Source: Streptomyces sp. NBC_01198 (GTDB taxonomy: Bacteria; Actinomycetota; Actinomycetes; Streptomycetales; Streptomycetaceae). From it: a stretch of 64,000 nt of DNA. The stretch covers positions 6,556,001-6,620,000 of the forward strand of contig NZ_CP108568.1 in the NCBI RefSeq assembly GCF_036010485.1, written 5' to 3'. A model generated the notes under the pieces. It was given only the letters and a program-made list of their open reading frames with translations, had not been told where the DNA came from and did not search any database. The position numbers and the translations under genes are program-made. This document shows, one piece after another, positions 1 through 9,096 of this stretch (its first letter is position 1; each line of letters begins with the position of its first letter).

Positions 1-37
1 CGGGGGGATCACGGGGACGGGGCAGCGCGGCCGGCTG

Positions 38-655
38 TCAGCTGGGCACGAGCCGGCCGAGCAGCCGGCCGAAGTCGATCAGCCGGGCTATCTGCCCGGC
101 GCCCCCGTCGTCCAGTGACTTGCTGAACCGGAAGGCCTCGGGCCGGAACTTCGCCGAGGCCACCGGCAGCGGCGAGTCGGGGTCGGCCTGCACCGCGCTC
201 AGCTCGTGCGGCATCGCGGTGGCCAGCACCACGTAGACCCCGCGGTCGATCCGCTGCCCCAGCTCGTCGTGGCCGACCAGGGTGCGCATCCCGACATGGC
301 CGATCGAGTCCAGCGGCAGCACCTGCACCGACGAGTCCAGGACCGTACCGCCCGGCGCCTTGGCGTCGGCCAGCTCCTCGCTGTGCCACAGGATCAGCCG
401 CCGTCCGTCGCACACCGCGGCCTCCTGCCAGACCGAGGCGCCCGCCTCCGTCAGGTCCACCACCCGCTCCAGGGTGAAGCCGCGCACCCGGCGCTTGCCC
501 AGCACTCCTTCGATGGCGTCCAGCGCGACGTCCGCGTGCAGGAAGTACACCTCCGCGGCGTCCTCCAGCCGACCGTACGGAGACCAGTCGGTGCCGGCGG
601 GGCGCGCCCCGCTCGCAGCCGGGCGGCTCCTCGTCGCCTTGCTGAACATCTCCAC
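38..655 (-). CDS. conserved hypothetical protein, about 205 aa
   Basis: I do not recognise a named family. The protein is soluble-looking, with no signal peptide or membrane segment, and mixed alpha/beta composition. The N-terminal 20 residues are Arg/Ala/Ser-rich and probably disordered; the remainder has a regular alternation of hydrophobic and charged residues with a C-terminal basic helix ending in LLGRLVPS. A GTG opens the frame, with an ATG two codons later (MEMF), so the true start may be residue 3. It is transcribed divergently from the histidine phosphatase gene, sharing a roughly 200 bp intergenic region. Codon use is like its neighbours. It is supported by unbroken frame and strong third-position GC only, so the function is unknown. 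Confidence 0.7.
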   Translation of the reverse strand: MEMFSKATRSRPAASGARPAGTDWSPYGRLEDAAEVYFLHADVALDAIEGVLGKRRVRGFTLERVVDLTEAGASVWQEAAVCDGRRLILWHSEELADAKAPGGTVLDSSVQVLPLDSIGHVGMRTLVGHDELGQRIDRGVYVVLATAMPHELSAVQADPDSPLPVASAKFRPEAFRFSKSLDDGGAGQIARLIDFGRLLGRLVPS

Positions 656-864
656 CCGCTTCGCGATACCGGATCCCGAGGCCCCCTCGACCTCTGCTGC
701 ACCTTACCCAGGGGGCGGTACAGCGGGACCTATGCCGGGGACAGCGGATCAAAGCAATATCGCGGCGGCGCCACGGGAATTCAGCGGCCGTGGTGGGGGC
801 TCGGGGGGATCATCCCCGCCACGGCCGTCACCCAGCACAACGGAGCGGGGGCGGAAGGGTTACG

Positions 865-1575
865 GTGGCGGACATGCCCACCGCGATCCTTGTCCGGCAC
901 GGACGGTCCACTGCCAACGTCGAGGGAGTGCTGGCCGGCTGGAGCCCCGGCGTCGCCCTGGACGACGCAGGCCGGGCGCAGGCCACCGCGCTCGCCGCCC
1001 GGCTGGCCGCGCTGCCGCTCGCCGCCGTCGTCAGCAGCCCGCTGCAACGCTGCCAGGAGACCGTGCGCCCGCTGCTCGACACGCGCACCGGCCTGACCCT
1101 GCACACCGACGACCGGATCGGCGAGTGCCACTACGGCGACTGGACCGGCCGCAAGCTGGCGGAACTGGCCGACGAGCCGCTGTGGACCACCGTGCAGCGG
1201 CACCCCTCGGCGGCGGTCTTCCCCGGCGAGGGCGGCGAGTCGCTGCGCGCCATGCAGGCCCGCGCGGTCGACGCGGTCCGCGACTGGAACGCGCGGATCG
1301 AGGCCGAGCACGGCCCCGACGCGCTGTACGTGCTGTGCTCGCACGGCGACGTGATCAAGTCGCTGGCCGCCGACGCGCTCGGCCTGCACCTGGATCTCTT
1401 CCAGCGGATCAGCACCGATCCGTGCTCGGTGACCGTCATCCGCTACACCCCGCACCGCCCGTTCCTGCTGCGCCTCGGCGACACCGGTGACCTGGGCGCC
1501 CTCGTCCCGCCGCCCGCGCCGTCCGAGGGCGCGGCCGACGACGCGGTCGTCGGCGGTTCCACCGGCGCCCCGTGA
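865..1575 (+). CDS. histidine phosphatase family protein (phosphoglycerate mutase-like)
   Basis: Histidine phosphatases transfer a phosphate through a phospho-histidine and hydrolyse it. The catalytic RHG is seen near the N-terminus (LVRHGRSTAN); a second core His is in LCSHGDVIK near residue 160, with the GECHYGDWTGR segment between. The C-terminal 40 residues are Pro/Ala/Gly-rich and likely flexible. I chose GTG at 865 because a GGAAGG motif sits 6-7 nt upstream; ATG at 874 (MPTAILVRHG) is the alternative most annotators would use. It is followed after about 160 nt by the DUF3090 gene, the PI-kinase-like gene and mshC, an arrangement known from other actinomycetes. The physiological substrate is unknown; a small phosphometabolite is inferred. 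Confidence 0.9.
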   Translation: MADMPTAILVRHGRSTANVEGVLAGWSPGVALDDAGRAQATALAARLAALPLAAVVSSPLQRCQETVRPLLDTRTGLTLHTDDRIGECHYGDWTGRKLAELADEPLWTTVQRHPSAAVFPGEGGESLRAMQARAVDAVRDWNARIEAEHGPDALYVLCSHGDVIKSLAADALGLHLDLFQRISTDPCSVTVIRYTPHRPFLLRLGDTGDLGALVPPPAPSEGAADDAVVGGSTGAP

Positions 1576-1738
1576 TCAGCTTCCGCAGTAGGGTGGTGGC
1601 CACACCGCTTCGACGGTGACGGCGACACCGCACAGGCGACACCGCACCGCCGCGCAGCACAGCCTTTCGCAGCGCAGTACGGGTACGCGCACGACAGACG
1701 CGCACGACAGACACACAGCCGAGCAAACGGAGCAGGAC

Positions 1739-2329
1739 GTGCCCCGCCAGGTCTTCTTCTACGAGCACCCGGACCGTTTCGTGGCCGGGACGGTCGGCCA
1801 GCCGGGCCAGCGTACGTTCTTCCTGCAGGCCACCGCCTCCGGCCGGACCACCAGCGTGGCCCTGGAGAAGACCCAGGTGGCCGCACTGGCCGAGCGGATC
1901 GACGAGCTGCTGGACGAGGTGGTGCGGCGCAGCGGCGGCAACGCCCCGGTGCCCGCCGTCGCCCCCACCGAGCTGCACGACACCGCGCCCCTCGACGTGC
2001 CCGTCGAGGAGGAGTTCCGGGTCGGCACCATGGCCCTGGCCTGGGACGGCGCCCACGACCGGATGGTCATCGAGGCGCAGGCACTGGTCGAGCTGGCCGG
2101 TGAGGACGAGGAGGGCCTGGAGGCGGCCGAGGAGGAGATGCTCCAGGACGACGAGAACGGCCCGCCGCTGCTGCGGGTGCTGCTGACCGGCGCCCAGGCC
2201 CGCTCCTTCGCCAAGCGCGCCCTCGACGTGGTGTCGGCCGGCCGGCCGCCGTGCCCGCTGTGCAGCCTCCCCCTGGATCCGGAAGGACACGTATGCCCGC
2301 GTCAGAACGGGTACCGGAGGTCGGCCTGA
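1739..2329 (+). CDS. DUF3090 family protein
   Basis: This 196 aa protein belongs to the actinobacterial DUF3090 family, whose function is not established. It begins with the family's characteristic PRQVF-YEHPDRF segment, has an acidic middle region (residues about 110-140), and ends with a Cys pair CPLC, a spacer of ten residues and a further Cys in GHVCPRQNGYR, which looks like a small zinc-binding knuckle. GTG at 1739 is supported by GGAG six nucleotides upstream. A TAGGGT -10-like hexamer lies at 1589-1594, about 145 nt before the start. The last 37 nt overlap the start of the next gene, so the two are translationally coupled. Co-occurrence with a PI-kinase-like protein and histidine phosphatase suggests a shared pathway, but this is inference. 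Confidence 0.92.
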   Translation: MPRQVFFYEHPDRFVAGTVGQPGQRTFFLQATASGRTTSVALEKTQVAALAERIDELLDEVVRRSGGNAPVPAVAPTELHDTAPLDVPVEEEFRVGTMALAWDGAHDRMVIEAQALVELAGEDEEGLEAAEEEMLQDDENGPPLLRVLLTGAQARSFAKRALDVVSAGRPPCPLCSLPLDPEGHVCPRQNGYRRSA

Positions 2330-3120
2330 GCGCCGCCACGGCGGCGCTTGACGTGCTGTCGGCGGGCACGCTGACCGTACGCGGCCAGGTGCGCGACGCG
2401 TCGAACGCCGTGCTGTACTGCGAGACCGCGCACGAGGGCCGGACCCTGGCCTGCGTGTACAAGCCCGTCGCGGGGGAGCGCCCGCTGTGGGACTTCCCCG
2501 ACGGCACCCTGGCCCAGCGCGAGGTCGCCGCCTACCTGGTCTCCGAGGCCACCGGCTGGGGCCTGGTGCCGCCCACCGTGCTGCGCGACGGGCCGTACGG
2601 CGAGGGCATGGTCCAGCTGTGGATCGAGTCCGCGCCGGAGGACGCCGCGCTGCTCGCCCTCACCGAGGACGACGAGCCGGCGGAAGGCTGGAAGGCCGTG
2701 GTGGAGGCGGAGGTCGCCGACGGGCGTACCGCCCTGCTCGTGCATGCCGACGACCAGCGGCTGCGGCGCCTGGCGGTGCTTGACGCGGTCATCAACAACG
2801 CCGACCGCAAGGGCGGCCATCTGCTGCCGGCGCCGGACGGGCGGCTCTACGGCATCGACCACGGAGTGACCTTCCACACCGAGGACAAGCTGCGCACCCT
2901 GCTGTGGGGCTGGGCCGGCGAAGCGCTGCCCGCCGAGGCCGTCACCGTGCTGACCGCGCTCGGCTCGGCGCTGGACGGCGAGCTGGGCGAGCAGCTGGGG
3001 ACGCTGATCACCGCGGCCGAGACCGACGCGGTCAGGGACCGGGTCGGGCGGCTGCTGGAGACCGGTGTGCACCCCGCGCCCGGCGGGGGCTGGCCTTCCA
3101 TACCATGGCCGCCGGTCTGA
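2293..3120 (+). CDS. SCO1664-family protein, phosphatidylinositol-kinase-like fold
   Basis: This 275 aa protein resembles the actinobacterial SCO1664 family, which profile searches place near PI3/4-kinases and HipA-type kinases. The kinase-like signatures are CVYKPVAGERPLWDFP (nucleotide-binding Lys, residues about 55-70), VINNADRKGGHLL (catalytic-loop NxDRK, about 160-172) and YGIDHGVTFH (metal-binding DxG-like, about 180-190). Start ATG 2293 follows GGAAGGAC at 2281 and lies inside the end of the DUF3090 gene, indicating coupled translation. Substrate and phospho-acceptor are unknown; neither protein nor lipid kinase activity can be read from the sequence. mshC follows after a 98 nt gap. 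Confidence 0.88.
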   Translation: MPASERVPEVGLSAATAALDVLSAGTLTVRGQVRDASNAVLYCETAHEGRTLACVYKPVAGERPLWDFPDGTLAQREVAAYLVSEATGWGLVPPTVLRDGPYGEGMVQLWIESAPEDAALLALTEDDEPAEGWKAVVEAEVADGRTALLVHADDQRLRRLAVLDAVINNADRKGGHLLPAPDGRLYGIDHGVTFHTEDKLRTLLWGWAGEALPAEAVTVLTALGSALDGELGEQLGTLITAAETDAVRDRVGRLLETGVHPAPGGGWPSIPWPPV

Positions 3121-3218
3121 CCCCGCCGCGGCACCCGGTGTGACCGGTCAGGCACGTCCCGGGGCAAACGTGCTGCTCCCGGTCGTTTGACCCGCGGCCG
3201 CCCGGTTAATCTCATGAC

Positions 3219-4448
3219 ATGCATGCCTGGCCCGCTTCCGACGTCCCTGCCCTCCCGGGCACTGGACGCGCACTCCGTCTCCACGACTCCGCGACCGGTG
3301 GCCTGGTGGCCGTCGAGCCCGGACCGGTCGCCCGCCTCTACGTCTGCGGGATCACCCCGTACGACGCGACCCATCTGGGGCACGCGGCCACCTACAACGC
3401 GTTCGACCTCGTCCAGCGCGTGTGGCTCGACACGAAGCACCAGGTCCACTACGTGCAGAACGTCACGGACGTCGACGATCCGCTGCTGGAGCGGGCCGCC
3501 GCCACCGGCGTGGAATGGACCGCGCTCGCCGAGCGGGAGACCGCGCTCTTCCGCGAGGACATGACCGCGCTGCGGATGCTGCCGCCCACCCACTACATCG
3601 GCGCCGTCGAGGCCGTCCCCGGCATCGTGCCGCTCATCGAGCGGCTCAAGGACGCGGGCGCCGCCTACGAGCTGGACGGCGACACGTACTTCTCCGTCGA
3701 GGCCGACCCGCACTTCGGCGGCGTCTCCCGCTACGACACCGCCGCCATGCGGGCGCTGTCCGCCGAGCGCGGCGGCGACCCGGACCGCCCGGGCAAGAAG
3801 AACCCGCTCGACCCGATGCTGTGGATGGCCGCCCGGCCCGGCGAGCCGAGATGGGACGGCGCCTCGCTGGGCGCCGGGCGGCCCGGCTGGCACATCGAGT
3901 GCGTGGCCATCGCGCTCGACCACCTCGGCATGGGCTTCGACGTCCAGGGCGGCGGCTCCGACCTGGTCTTCCCGCACCACGAGATGGGCGCCTCGCACGC
4001 CCAGGTGCTCACCGGCGAGTTCCCGTACGCCAAGGCGTACGTGCACGCCGGCATGGTGGCGCTGCACGGCGAGAAGATGTCGAAGTCCAAGGGCAACCTC
4101 GTCTTCGTCTCCACGCTGCGCCGCGACGGCGTGCCTCCCGCGGCCATCAGGCTGGGGCTGCTCGCCCACCACTACCGGGCGGACTGGGAGTGGACCGACG
4201 CGGTGCTCGACGAGGCGCTGGCCCGGCTGGACCGCTGGCAGGCCGCGGTGTCCCGGCCGGACGGACCGCCGGCCGAGGAGCTGGTCGAGGAGATCCGCGC
4301 CGCGCTGGCCGACGACCTGGACGCGCCGCGCGCACTGGCCGCGGTGGACCGCTGGGCGGCGGCCCAGCAGGCGGACGGCGGCACCGACACCGGGGCGCCC
4401 GGTCTGGCCTCCCGCGCGGTGGACGCCCTGCTCGGCGTGGCGCTCTGA
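3219..4448 (+). CDS. mshC: L-cysteine:1D-myo-inosityl 2-amino-2-deoxy-alpha-D-glucopyranoside ligase
   Basis: MshC ligates cysteine, as cysteinyl-AMP, to GlcN-Ins in mycothiol biosynthesis. It derives from cysteinyl-tRNA synthetase, and the 409 aa length is typical. The class I motifs are present: a HIGH variant in [10 protein letters not shown] (about residue 52) and KMSKSKGN (about 288). Zinc ligands are expected at Cys in YVCGITPYD (about 43), Cys in WHIECVAIA (about 228) and His in FPHHEMG. No Shine-Dalgarno is visible before ATG 3219; instead a TAATCT hexamer at 3207-3212 ends exactly 6 nt before the ATG, so the transcript may be leaderless. It is convergent with parJ across a strong terminator. 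Confidence 0.97.
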   Translation: MHAWPASDVPALPGTGRALRLHDSATGGLVAVEPGPVARLYVCGITPYDATHLGHAATYNAFDLVQRVWLDTKHQVHYVQNVTDVDDPLLERAAATGVEWTALAERETALFREDMTALRMLPPTHYIGAVEAVPGIVPLIERLKDAGAAYELDGDTYFSVEADPHFGGVSRYDTAAMRALSAERGGDPDRPGKKNPLDPMLWMAARPGEPRWDGASLGAGRPGWHIECVAIALDHLGMGFDVQGGGSDLVFPHHEMGASHAQVLTGEFPYAKAYVHAGMVALHGEKMSKSKGNLVFVSTLRRDGVPPAAIRLGLLAHHYRADWEWTDAVLDEALARLDRWQAAVSRPDGPPAEELVEEIRAALADDLDAPRALAAVDRWAAAQQADGGTDTGAPGLASRAVDALLGVAL

Positions 4449-4466
4449 GCGGCGCTCGACGGCACG

Positions 4467-4510
4467 CCGGAGGGGCGGTCACCGCCGACACGCGGTGACC
4501 GCCCCTCCGG
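4467..4510. terminator. perfect bidirectional hairpin between mshC and parJ
   Basis: Bases 4467-4485 and 4492-4510 are exact reverse complements (19 bp stem, 6 nt loop CGACAC). The hairpin lies 18 bp after the mshC stop and 37 bp after the parJ stop on the other strand, so it can serve both convergent genes. No long U-tract follows on either side, as is common in actinomycetes. Confidence 0.9.
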
Positions 4511-4547
4511 CCCGCCAGGGCCTTGCCGGGGCCGCCGCCCCTCCGGC

Positions 4548-5543
4548 TCACGAAGGCCCGTCGTCGGTCCCGCCGTGCTCCGTGCCGTCCTCGCCGTTCT
4601 CGCCGCCGTCGCCGGGGTCCTTGTCCTCCGGCCGCTGCTGCCTGCCGAGGTCGCGGAACTGCGGCACGCCGTCGCCGCCCTCGCTGGCGTACTCGCCCTG
4701 GTGCGGGTCGCGGCGCCGCAGATAGCGTTCGAACTCCTTGGCGATCGCCTCGCCCGACGCCTCCGGCAGCTCCGCGGTGTCCCGGGCCTCCTCCAGCGTC
4801 TGGACGTACTCGGCGACCTCGCTGTCCTCGGCGGCCAGCTGGTCGACGCCGACCTGCCACGCCCTGGCGTCCTCGGGCAGCTCGCCCTGCGGGATGCGCA
4901 GGTCGAGCAGGTCCTCCAGCCGGTTGAGCAGTGCCAGGGTGGCCTTCGGATTGGGCGGCTGCGACACGTAGTGCGGCACCGCGGCCCACAGGCTGACCGC
5001 CGGGATGCCGGCGTGGGTGCAGGCCTCCTGGAGGATGCCGACGATGCCGGTGGGCCCCTCGTAGCGGGACTCCTCCAGGTTGAGCGCGGTGGCCAGGTCC
5101 GCGTCGGAGGTGACCCCGGTGACCGGGACCGGGCGGGTGTGCGGGGTGTCGCCGAGCAGCGCGCCGAGCACCACCACCATCTCGACCCCCAGCTCGTGCG
5201 CGAAGCCCAGGATCTCGTTGCAGAACGACCGCCAGCGCATGCTGGGCTCGATGCCGCGGACCAGCACCAGGTCGCGGGGTTTGGGCGTCTGGATCCTGAC
5301 CACCGACAGCCGGGTCGTCGGCCAGGTGATCTTGCGGACGCCGTCCTCCATCCAGACGGTGGGCCGGTTGACCTGGAAGTCGTAGTAGTCCTCCGCGTCC
5401 AGCGCGGCGAAGACCTCGCCCTTGAACTCCCGGTCCATGTGCCCGACCGCGGTGGAGGCTGCGTCCCCGGCGTCGTTCCAGCCCTCGAACGCGGCGACCA
5501 TGACCGGATCGATCAGCTCGGGTACCCCCTCAAGCTCGATCAC
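4548..5543 (-). CDS. parJ: PAC2 family protein, ParJ homologue
   Basis: This 331 aa protein carries the PAC2 (proteasome assembly chaperone-like) fold, with [14 protein letters not shown] near the N-terminus and [20 protein letters not shown] around residue 200. The S. coelicolor homologue beside mshC, SCO1662, was described as ParJ, a regulator of ParA polymerisation affecting chromosome segregation during sporulation; the assignment here rests on family and remembered synteny. GTG at 5543 has GGAGG six nucleotides upstream, so I prefer it over an upstream frame extension of 34 residues. The last 50 residues are acidic and Gly-rich, probably disordered. It is divergent from the fucose operon. 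Confidence 0.85.
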   Translation of the reverse strand: MIELEGVPELIDPVMVAAFEGWNDAGDAASTAVGHMDREFKGEVFAALDAEDYYDFQVNRPTVWMEDGVRKITWPTTRLSVVRIQTPKPRDLVLVRGIEPSMRWRSFCNEILGFAHELGVEMVVVLGALLGDTPHTRPVPVTGVTSDADLATALNLEESRYEGPTGIVGILQEACTHAGIPAVSLWAAVPHYVSQPPNPKATLALLNRLEDLLDLRIPQGELPEDARAWQVGVDQLAAEDSEVAEYVQTLEEARDTAELPEASGEAIAKEFERYLRRRDPHQGEYASEGGDGVPQFRDLGRQQRPEDKDPGDGGENGEDGTEHGGTDDGPS

Positions 5544-5853
5544 CCGGCGCCTCCTTCCGGCCGGCGGGGGCGTGCCGTCCCCTGACCGGCTCTGCTGTGC
5601 TGCTCTTTCTTCGTGCGTCACCAGCCTACGTGTCCCGACAGTCACGGACCGCTGTCCGGTCGCTCTCGGTGGCGTCGCTCGTCACGGCACGTCGCAGCCG
5701 TGCAGGCCAGGTCAGGCCCGACGCCGAAGCGATATATCGAGACATCCGATCTGTTATCAACAACTTCCGGCATCCCCCTGGACGAGCACCCTCGCCCGCC
5801 GCTATACATCGGATCATCAAGAAAAGATCCGATGTCTCGCGACGGGAGTGTGC
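5544..5853 (+). promoter_or_regulatory. promoter and candidate GntR operators of the fuconate dehydratase operon
   Basis: This 310 bp gap is conspicuously AT-richer in its right half. A candidate promoter is CTGGAC at 5778-5783 and TATACA at 5803-5808 (19 bp spacing). Sequences near the palindrome ACATC-C-GATGT occur at 5742-5752 (one mismatch), 5806-5816 (three mismatches) and 5825-5835 (one mismatch). The last two also form an exact 10 bp inverted repeat (5806-5815 with 5826-5835). TATACATCGGA (5803-5813) recurs in the same orientation over the promoter of the GntR gene near 14572. Binding by that regulator is inferred. The left half, upstream of parJ, shows no recognisable element apart from its ribosome-binding site. 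Confidence 0.65.
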
Positions 5854-7170
5854 ATGAGTCCGACCATTACCGAGGTCGACGTGTACGACATCCGCTTTCC
5901 GACCTCGGAGCAGCTCGACGGCTCGGACGCCATGAACCCCGACCCCGACTACTCCGCCGCCTATGTCGTGCTCCGTACGGATTCCCCCGGCGGCCTCGCA
6001 GGGCACGGTCTGTGCTTCACGATCGGCCGCGGCAACGACGTCGTCGCAGCGGCGATCAGCACCCTGCGACCTTACGTCGTCGGACGCTCGGTGGACAGTG
6101 TCACCGGCGACCTCGGCGCCTTCTACCGGCTGCTCACCCATGACTCCCAACTCCGCTGGCTCGGCCCGGAGAAGGGCGTGATGCACATGGCGGCCGGGGC
6201 GGTGATCAACGCCGCCTGGGACCTCGCCGCCCGGGAGGCCGGCCGGCCCGTCTGGGACCTGCTGGCGTCGATGAGCCCGGACCAGCTCGTCGACCTGGTC
6301 GACTTCCGCTACCTCAGCGACGCCCTGACCCGCGACGAGGCGCTGGACATCCTGCGCCGCGCCGAACCGGGCCGGGCCGCCCGCGCCGCGACGCTGCGCA
6401 GGGACGGCTACCCCGCCTACACCACCGAGCCCGGCTGGCTCGGCTACTCCGACGAGAAGCTGACCCGGCTGGCCAAGGAGGCGGTCGCGGCCGGCTTCAC
6501 CCAGATCAAGCTCAAGGTCGGCGCCGACCTCCAGGACGACCTGCGCCGGATGCGGCTGGCCCGCGCCGCGGTCGGCCCCGACATCCGGATCGCGGTGGAC
6601 GCCAACCAGCGCTGGGACGTCGCCGAGGCCCTGGAATGGATGCGGGCACTCGCACCGCACGAGCCGTACTGGATAGAGGAGCCCACCAGCCCCGACGACG
6701 TCCTCGCGCACGCCGCGGTCCGCGCCGGGCAGCCGATCAGGGTCGCCACCGGCGAGCACGTCGCCAACCGGGTGGTCTTCAAGCAGCTGCTGCAGGCCGA
6801 CGCGGTGGACTTCGTCCAGATCGACGCCGCCCGGGTCGCCGGGGTCAACGAGAACATCGCGATCCTGCTGCTGGCCGCGAAGTTCGGCGTCCCGGTCTGC
6901 CCGCACGCCGGCGGCGTGGGCCTGTGCGAGATGGTCCAGCACCTGGCCATGTTCGACTACGTCGCGGTCTCCGGCAGCCTCGACGACCGGGTCATCGAGT
7001 ACGTGCCGCACCTGCACGAGCACTTCACCGACCCCGTCGTGGTGGAGAACGGGCGCTACCAGGCACCCTCCGCGCCCGGCTTCTCCGCCCGTATGGTGCC
7101 GGAGACATTGGCCGACTACTGCTACCCAGAAGGCCCGGTGTGGCAGGCACGACAGGAGCTGACCCGATGA
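5854..7170 (+). CDS. enolase-superfamily L-fuconate dehydratase
   Basis: The enzyme is predicted to dehydrate L-fuconate to 2-keto-3-deoxy-L-fuconate in the non-phosphorylative fucose pathway. It has 438 aa, matching the family. Hallmarks are the KxK acid/base pair in [10 protein letters not shown] (about residues 212-218), metal ligands Asp in VDANQRWD, Glu in [10 protein letters not shown] and Glu in ATGEHVANR, and the His in [11 protein letters not shown]. Start ATG 5854 follows GGGAG at 5845. Its stop overlaps the next ATG (ATGA), giving coupling to the SDR gene. A close alternative is another acid-sugar dehydratase (galactonate, rhamnonate), but the [13 protein letters not shown] segment and the neighbouring enzymes favour fuconate. 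Confidence 0.85.
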   Translation: MSPTITEVDVYDIRFPTSEQLDGSDAMNPDPDYSAAYVVLRTDSPGGLAGHGLCFTIGRGNDVVAAAISTLRPYVVGRSVDSVTGDLGAFYRLLTHDSQLRWLGPEKGVMHMAAGAVINAAWDLAAREAGRPVWDLLASMSPDQLVDLVDFRYLSDALTRDEALDILRRAEPGRAARAATLRRDGYPAYTTEPGWLGYSDEKLTRLAKEAVAAGFTQIKLKVGADLQDDLRRMRLARAAVGPDIRIAVDANQRWDVAEALEWMRALAPHEPYWIEEPTSPDDVLAHAAVRAGQPIRVATGEHVANRVVFKQLLQADAVDFVQIDAARVAGVNENIAILLLAAKFGVPVCPHAGGVGLCEMVQHLAMFDYVAVSGSLDDRVIEYVPHLHEHFTDPVVVENGRYQAPSAPGFSARMVPETLADYCYPEGPVWQARQELTR

Positions 7171-7973
7171 CCGGAACGACCACTCCCGCCGACACCGCCG
7201 CGCTCCCGCAGGACTTCGCCGGGCTGACCGCCCTGGTCACCGGCGGCGCCTCCGGGATCGGCGCCGCCACAGCGGCCCTGCTCGCCGCCCGCGGCGCCCG
7301 GGTCGCCGTCCTGGACCGGGACCCCTCGGGCGCCCCCGAGGGCACCTTCCCGGTCGCCGCGGACGTCACCTCCGACCCGCAGGTGCGCGACGCGGTGGGT
7401 GCGGCGGTGCGCGAACTCGGCGGCCTGCACATCCTGGTGAGCAACGCCGGTATCGGCTCCATCGGCACCGTCGAGGACAACTCCGACGAGGAGTGGTCCC
7501 GGGTGCTCGACGTCAACGTCCTCGGCATGGTCCGCACCGCCCGGGCGGCACTGCCCCATCTGCGCGAGGCGGCCGCCGACCGGCCGGGCAGCGCGTCGAT
7601 CACCCACACCTGCTCCATCGCCGCCACGGCGGGGCTGCCACAACGTGCCCTGTACAGCGCGAGCAAGGGCGCGGTCCTCTCGCTCACCCTGGCGATGGCC
7701 GCCGACCACGTACGCGAGGGCGTGCGGGTCAACTGCGTCAATCCCGGGACCGCCGACACCCCGTGGATCGGCCGGCTGCTCGACCAGGCCGAGGACCCGG
7801 CCGCCGAGCGCGCCGCACTGAACGCCCGCCAGCCGCTCGGCCGGCTGGTGACCGCCGACGAGGTCGCCGCGGCCATCGTCTACCTGGCCGGCCCGGCGGC
7901 GGCGAGCGTCACCGGCACCGCGCTCGCCGTGGACGGCGGAATGCAGGGCCTGCGCCTGCGCCCCGCCAACTGA
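7167..7973 (+). CDS. SDR family oxidoreductase, probable 2-keto-3-deoxy-L-fuconate dehydrogenase
   Basis: A 268 aa classical short-chain dehydrogenase. It has the nucleotide-binding [10 protein letters not shown] (about residues 26-35), the NAG motif in SNAGIGS, the catalytic Ser in TCSIAATAG and Tyr-x3-Lys in YSASKGAV, with C-terminal PGTADTPW and VDGGMQ. In the fucose pathway described in Xanthomonas, an SDR oxidises 2-keto-3-deoxy-L-fuconate to 2,4-diketo-3-deoxy-L-fuconate; position directly after the dehydratase supports that role. L-fucose dehydrogenase is the alternative, but the aldo/keto reductase downstream is a better candidate for it. Start overlaps the previous stop by 4 nt. Confidence 0.83.
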   Translation: MTGTTTPADTAALPQDFAGLTALVTGGASGIGAATAALLAARGARVAVLDRDPSGAPEGTFPVAADVTSDPQVRDAVGAAVRELGGLHILVSNAGIGSIGTVEDNSDEEWSRVLDVNVLGMVRTARAALPHLREAAADRPGSASITHTCSIAATAGLPQRALYSASKGAVLSLTLAMAADHVREGVRVNCVNPGTADTPWIGRLLDQAEDPAAERAALNARQPLGRLVTADEVAAAIVYLAGPAAASVTGTALAVDGGMQGLRLRPAN

Positions 7974-8052
7974 ACGACACGCACCACCGCTTCAGCACCG
8001 CTCCACCCGCACCACTCAGAGCCGACACACTCTCGAAGGGCAGAACTCGACG

Positions 8053-9090
8053 ATGAGACTGCGTAAGACGACCGTTGCCGCCATCGCGGCCCTCCTCGCG
8101 GTCACCGCGCTCGCGGGCTGCAACAGAGGCAGCGACGACAAGGCCGGCACCTCGGGCAAGGTCGGCATCGACCTGCCGCGTTCCGACAGCGACTTCTGGA
8201 ACTCCTACAACAGCTACATAGAGAAGGGTGTCAAGGCCGGCGACGTCTCCGCGCTGCCCCGCACCAACTCGCAGAACGACATCGGCAAGCTGGTCGCCAA
8301 CGTGCAGACCTTCACCGACCAGGGCGCCAAGGCGATCGTGATGGCACCGCAGGACACCGGTGCCATCGCGTCCACCCTGGACAAGCTGGCCGGCAAGAAG
8401 ATCCCGGTGATCAGCGTCGACACCCGCCCCGACAAGGGCAAGGTCTACATGGTGGTGCGCGCCGACAACAAGGCGTACGGCATCAAAGCCTGCGAGTACC
8501 TGGGCAAGCAGCTCGGCGGCAAGGGCAAGGTCGTGGAGTTCGAGGGCGCCCTCGACTCGATCAACGGCCGTGACCGCTCGGAGGCGTTCGCGTCCTGCAT
8601 GAAGGACAAGTACCCCGGCATCAAGGTGATCGCGCTGGCCACCGACTGGAAGGGCGACGTGGCGTCCGCGAAGCTGCAGACGACGCTGGCCTCCGACCCG
8701 GACGTCAACGGCATCTACATGCAGGCCGGCGGTGTCTTCCTGCAGCCGACCCTGGCCCTGCTCGAGCAGAAGCACCTGCTGAAGCCGCCGGGCACCCCCG
8801 GGCACATCACCATCATCTCCAACGACGGCATCCCGGACGAGTTCAAGGCGATCAAGGCGGGCCAGATCGACGCCACGGTCTCCCAGCCGGCCGACCTCTA
8901 CGCCAAGTACGCGCTGTACTACGCCAAGGCCGCGCTCGCCGGGCAGACCTTCAAGCCGGGCCCGACCGACCACAAGTCCACCATCGTGAGCATCCCCAAC
9001 GGCCTTGAGGACCAGCTGCCCGCGCCGCTGGTGACCAAGGACAACGTGGACGACCCCAGCCTGTGGGCCAACCAGCTCGGAAAGAGCTGA
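8053..9090 (+). CDS. sugar ABC transporter substrate-binding lipoprotein
   Basis: A 345 aa periplasmic-binding-protein of the RbsB/Peripla_BP_4 type. The N-terminus has a short basic segment, a hydrophobic stretch and lipobox LAGC with Cys-23. The mature part includes ALPRTNSQND, KAIVMAPQDT and a C-terminal hinge region typical for pentose/hexose binding proteins. It lies 79 nt after the SDR and 6 nt before the ATPase gene, so it belongs to the same operon. Fucose or a fucose-like deoxysugar or its acid is the inferred ligand from context. The start ATG has GAAGGG about 13 nt upstream, longer than ideal. Confidence 0.88.
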   Translation: MRLRKTTVAAIAALLAVTALAGCNRGSDDKAGTSGKVGIDLPRSDSDFWNSYNSYIEKGVKAGDVSALPRTNSQNDIGKLVANVQTFTDQGAKAIVMAPQDTGAIASTLDKLAGKKIPVISVDTRPDKGKVYMVVRADNKAYGIKACEYLGKQLGGKGKVVEFEGALDSINGRDRSEAFASCMKDKYPGIKVIALATDWKGDVASAKLQTTLASDPDVNGIYMQAGGVFLQPTLALLEQKHLLKPPGTPGHITIISNDGIPDEFKAIKAGQIDATVSQPADLYAKYALYYAKAALAGQTFKPGPTDHKSTIVSIPNGLEDQLPAPLVTKDNVDDPSLWANQLGKS

Positions 9091-9096
9091 GCGCAC

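Noticed and set aside
1-37. Gene at the left edge
   Set aside because: Only 37 bp before the first stop codon; nothing can be assigned.
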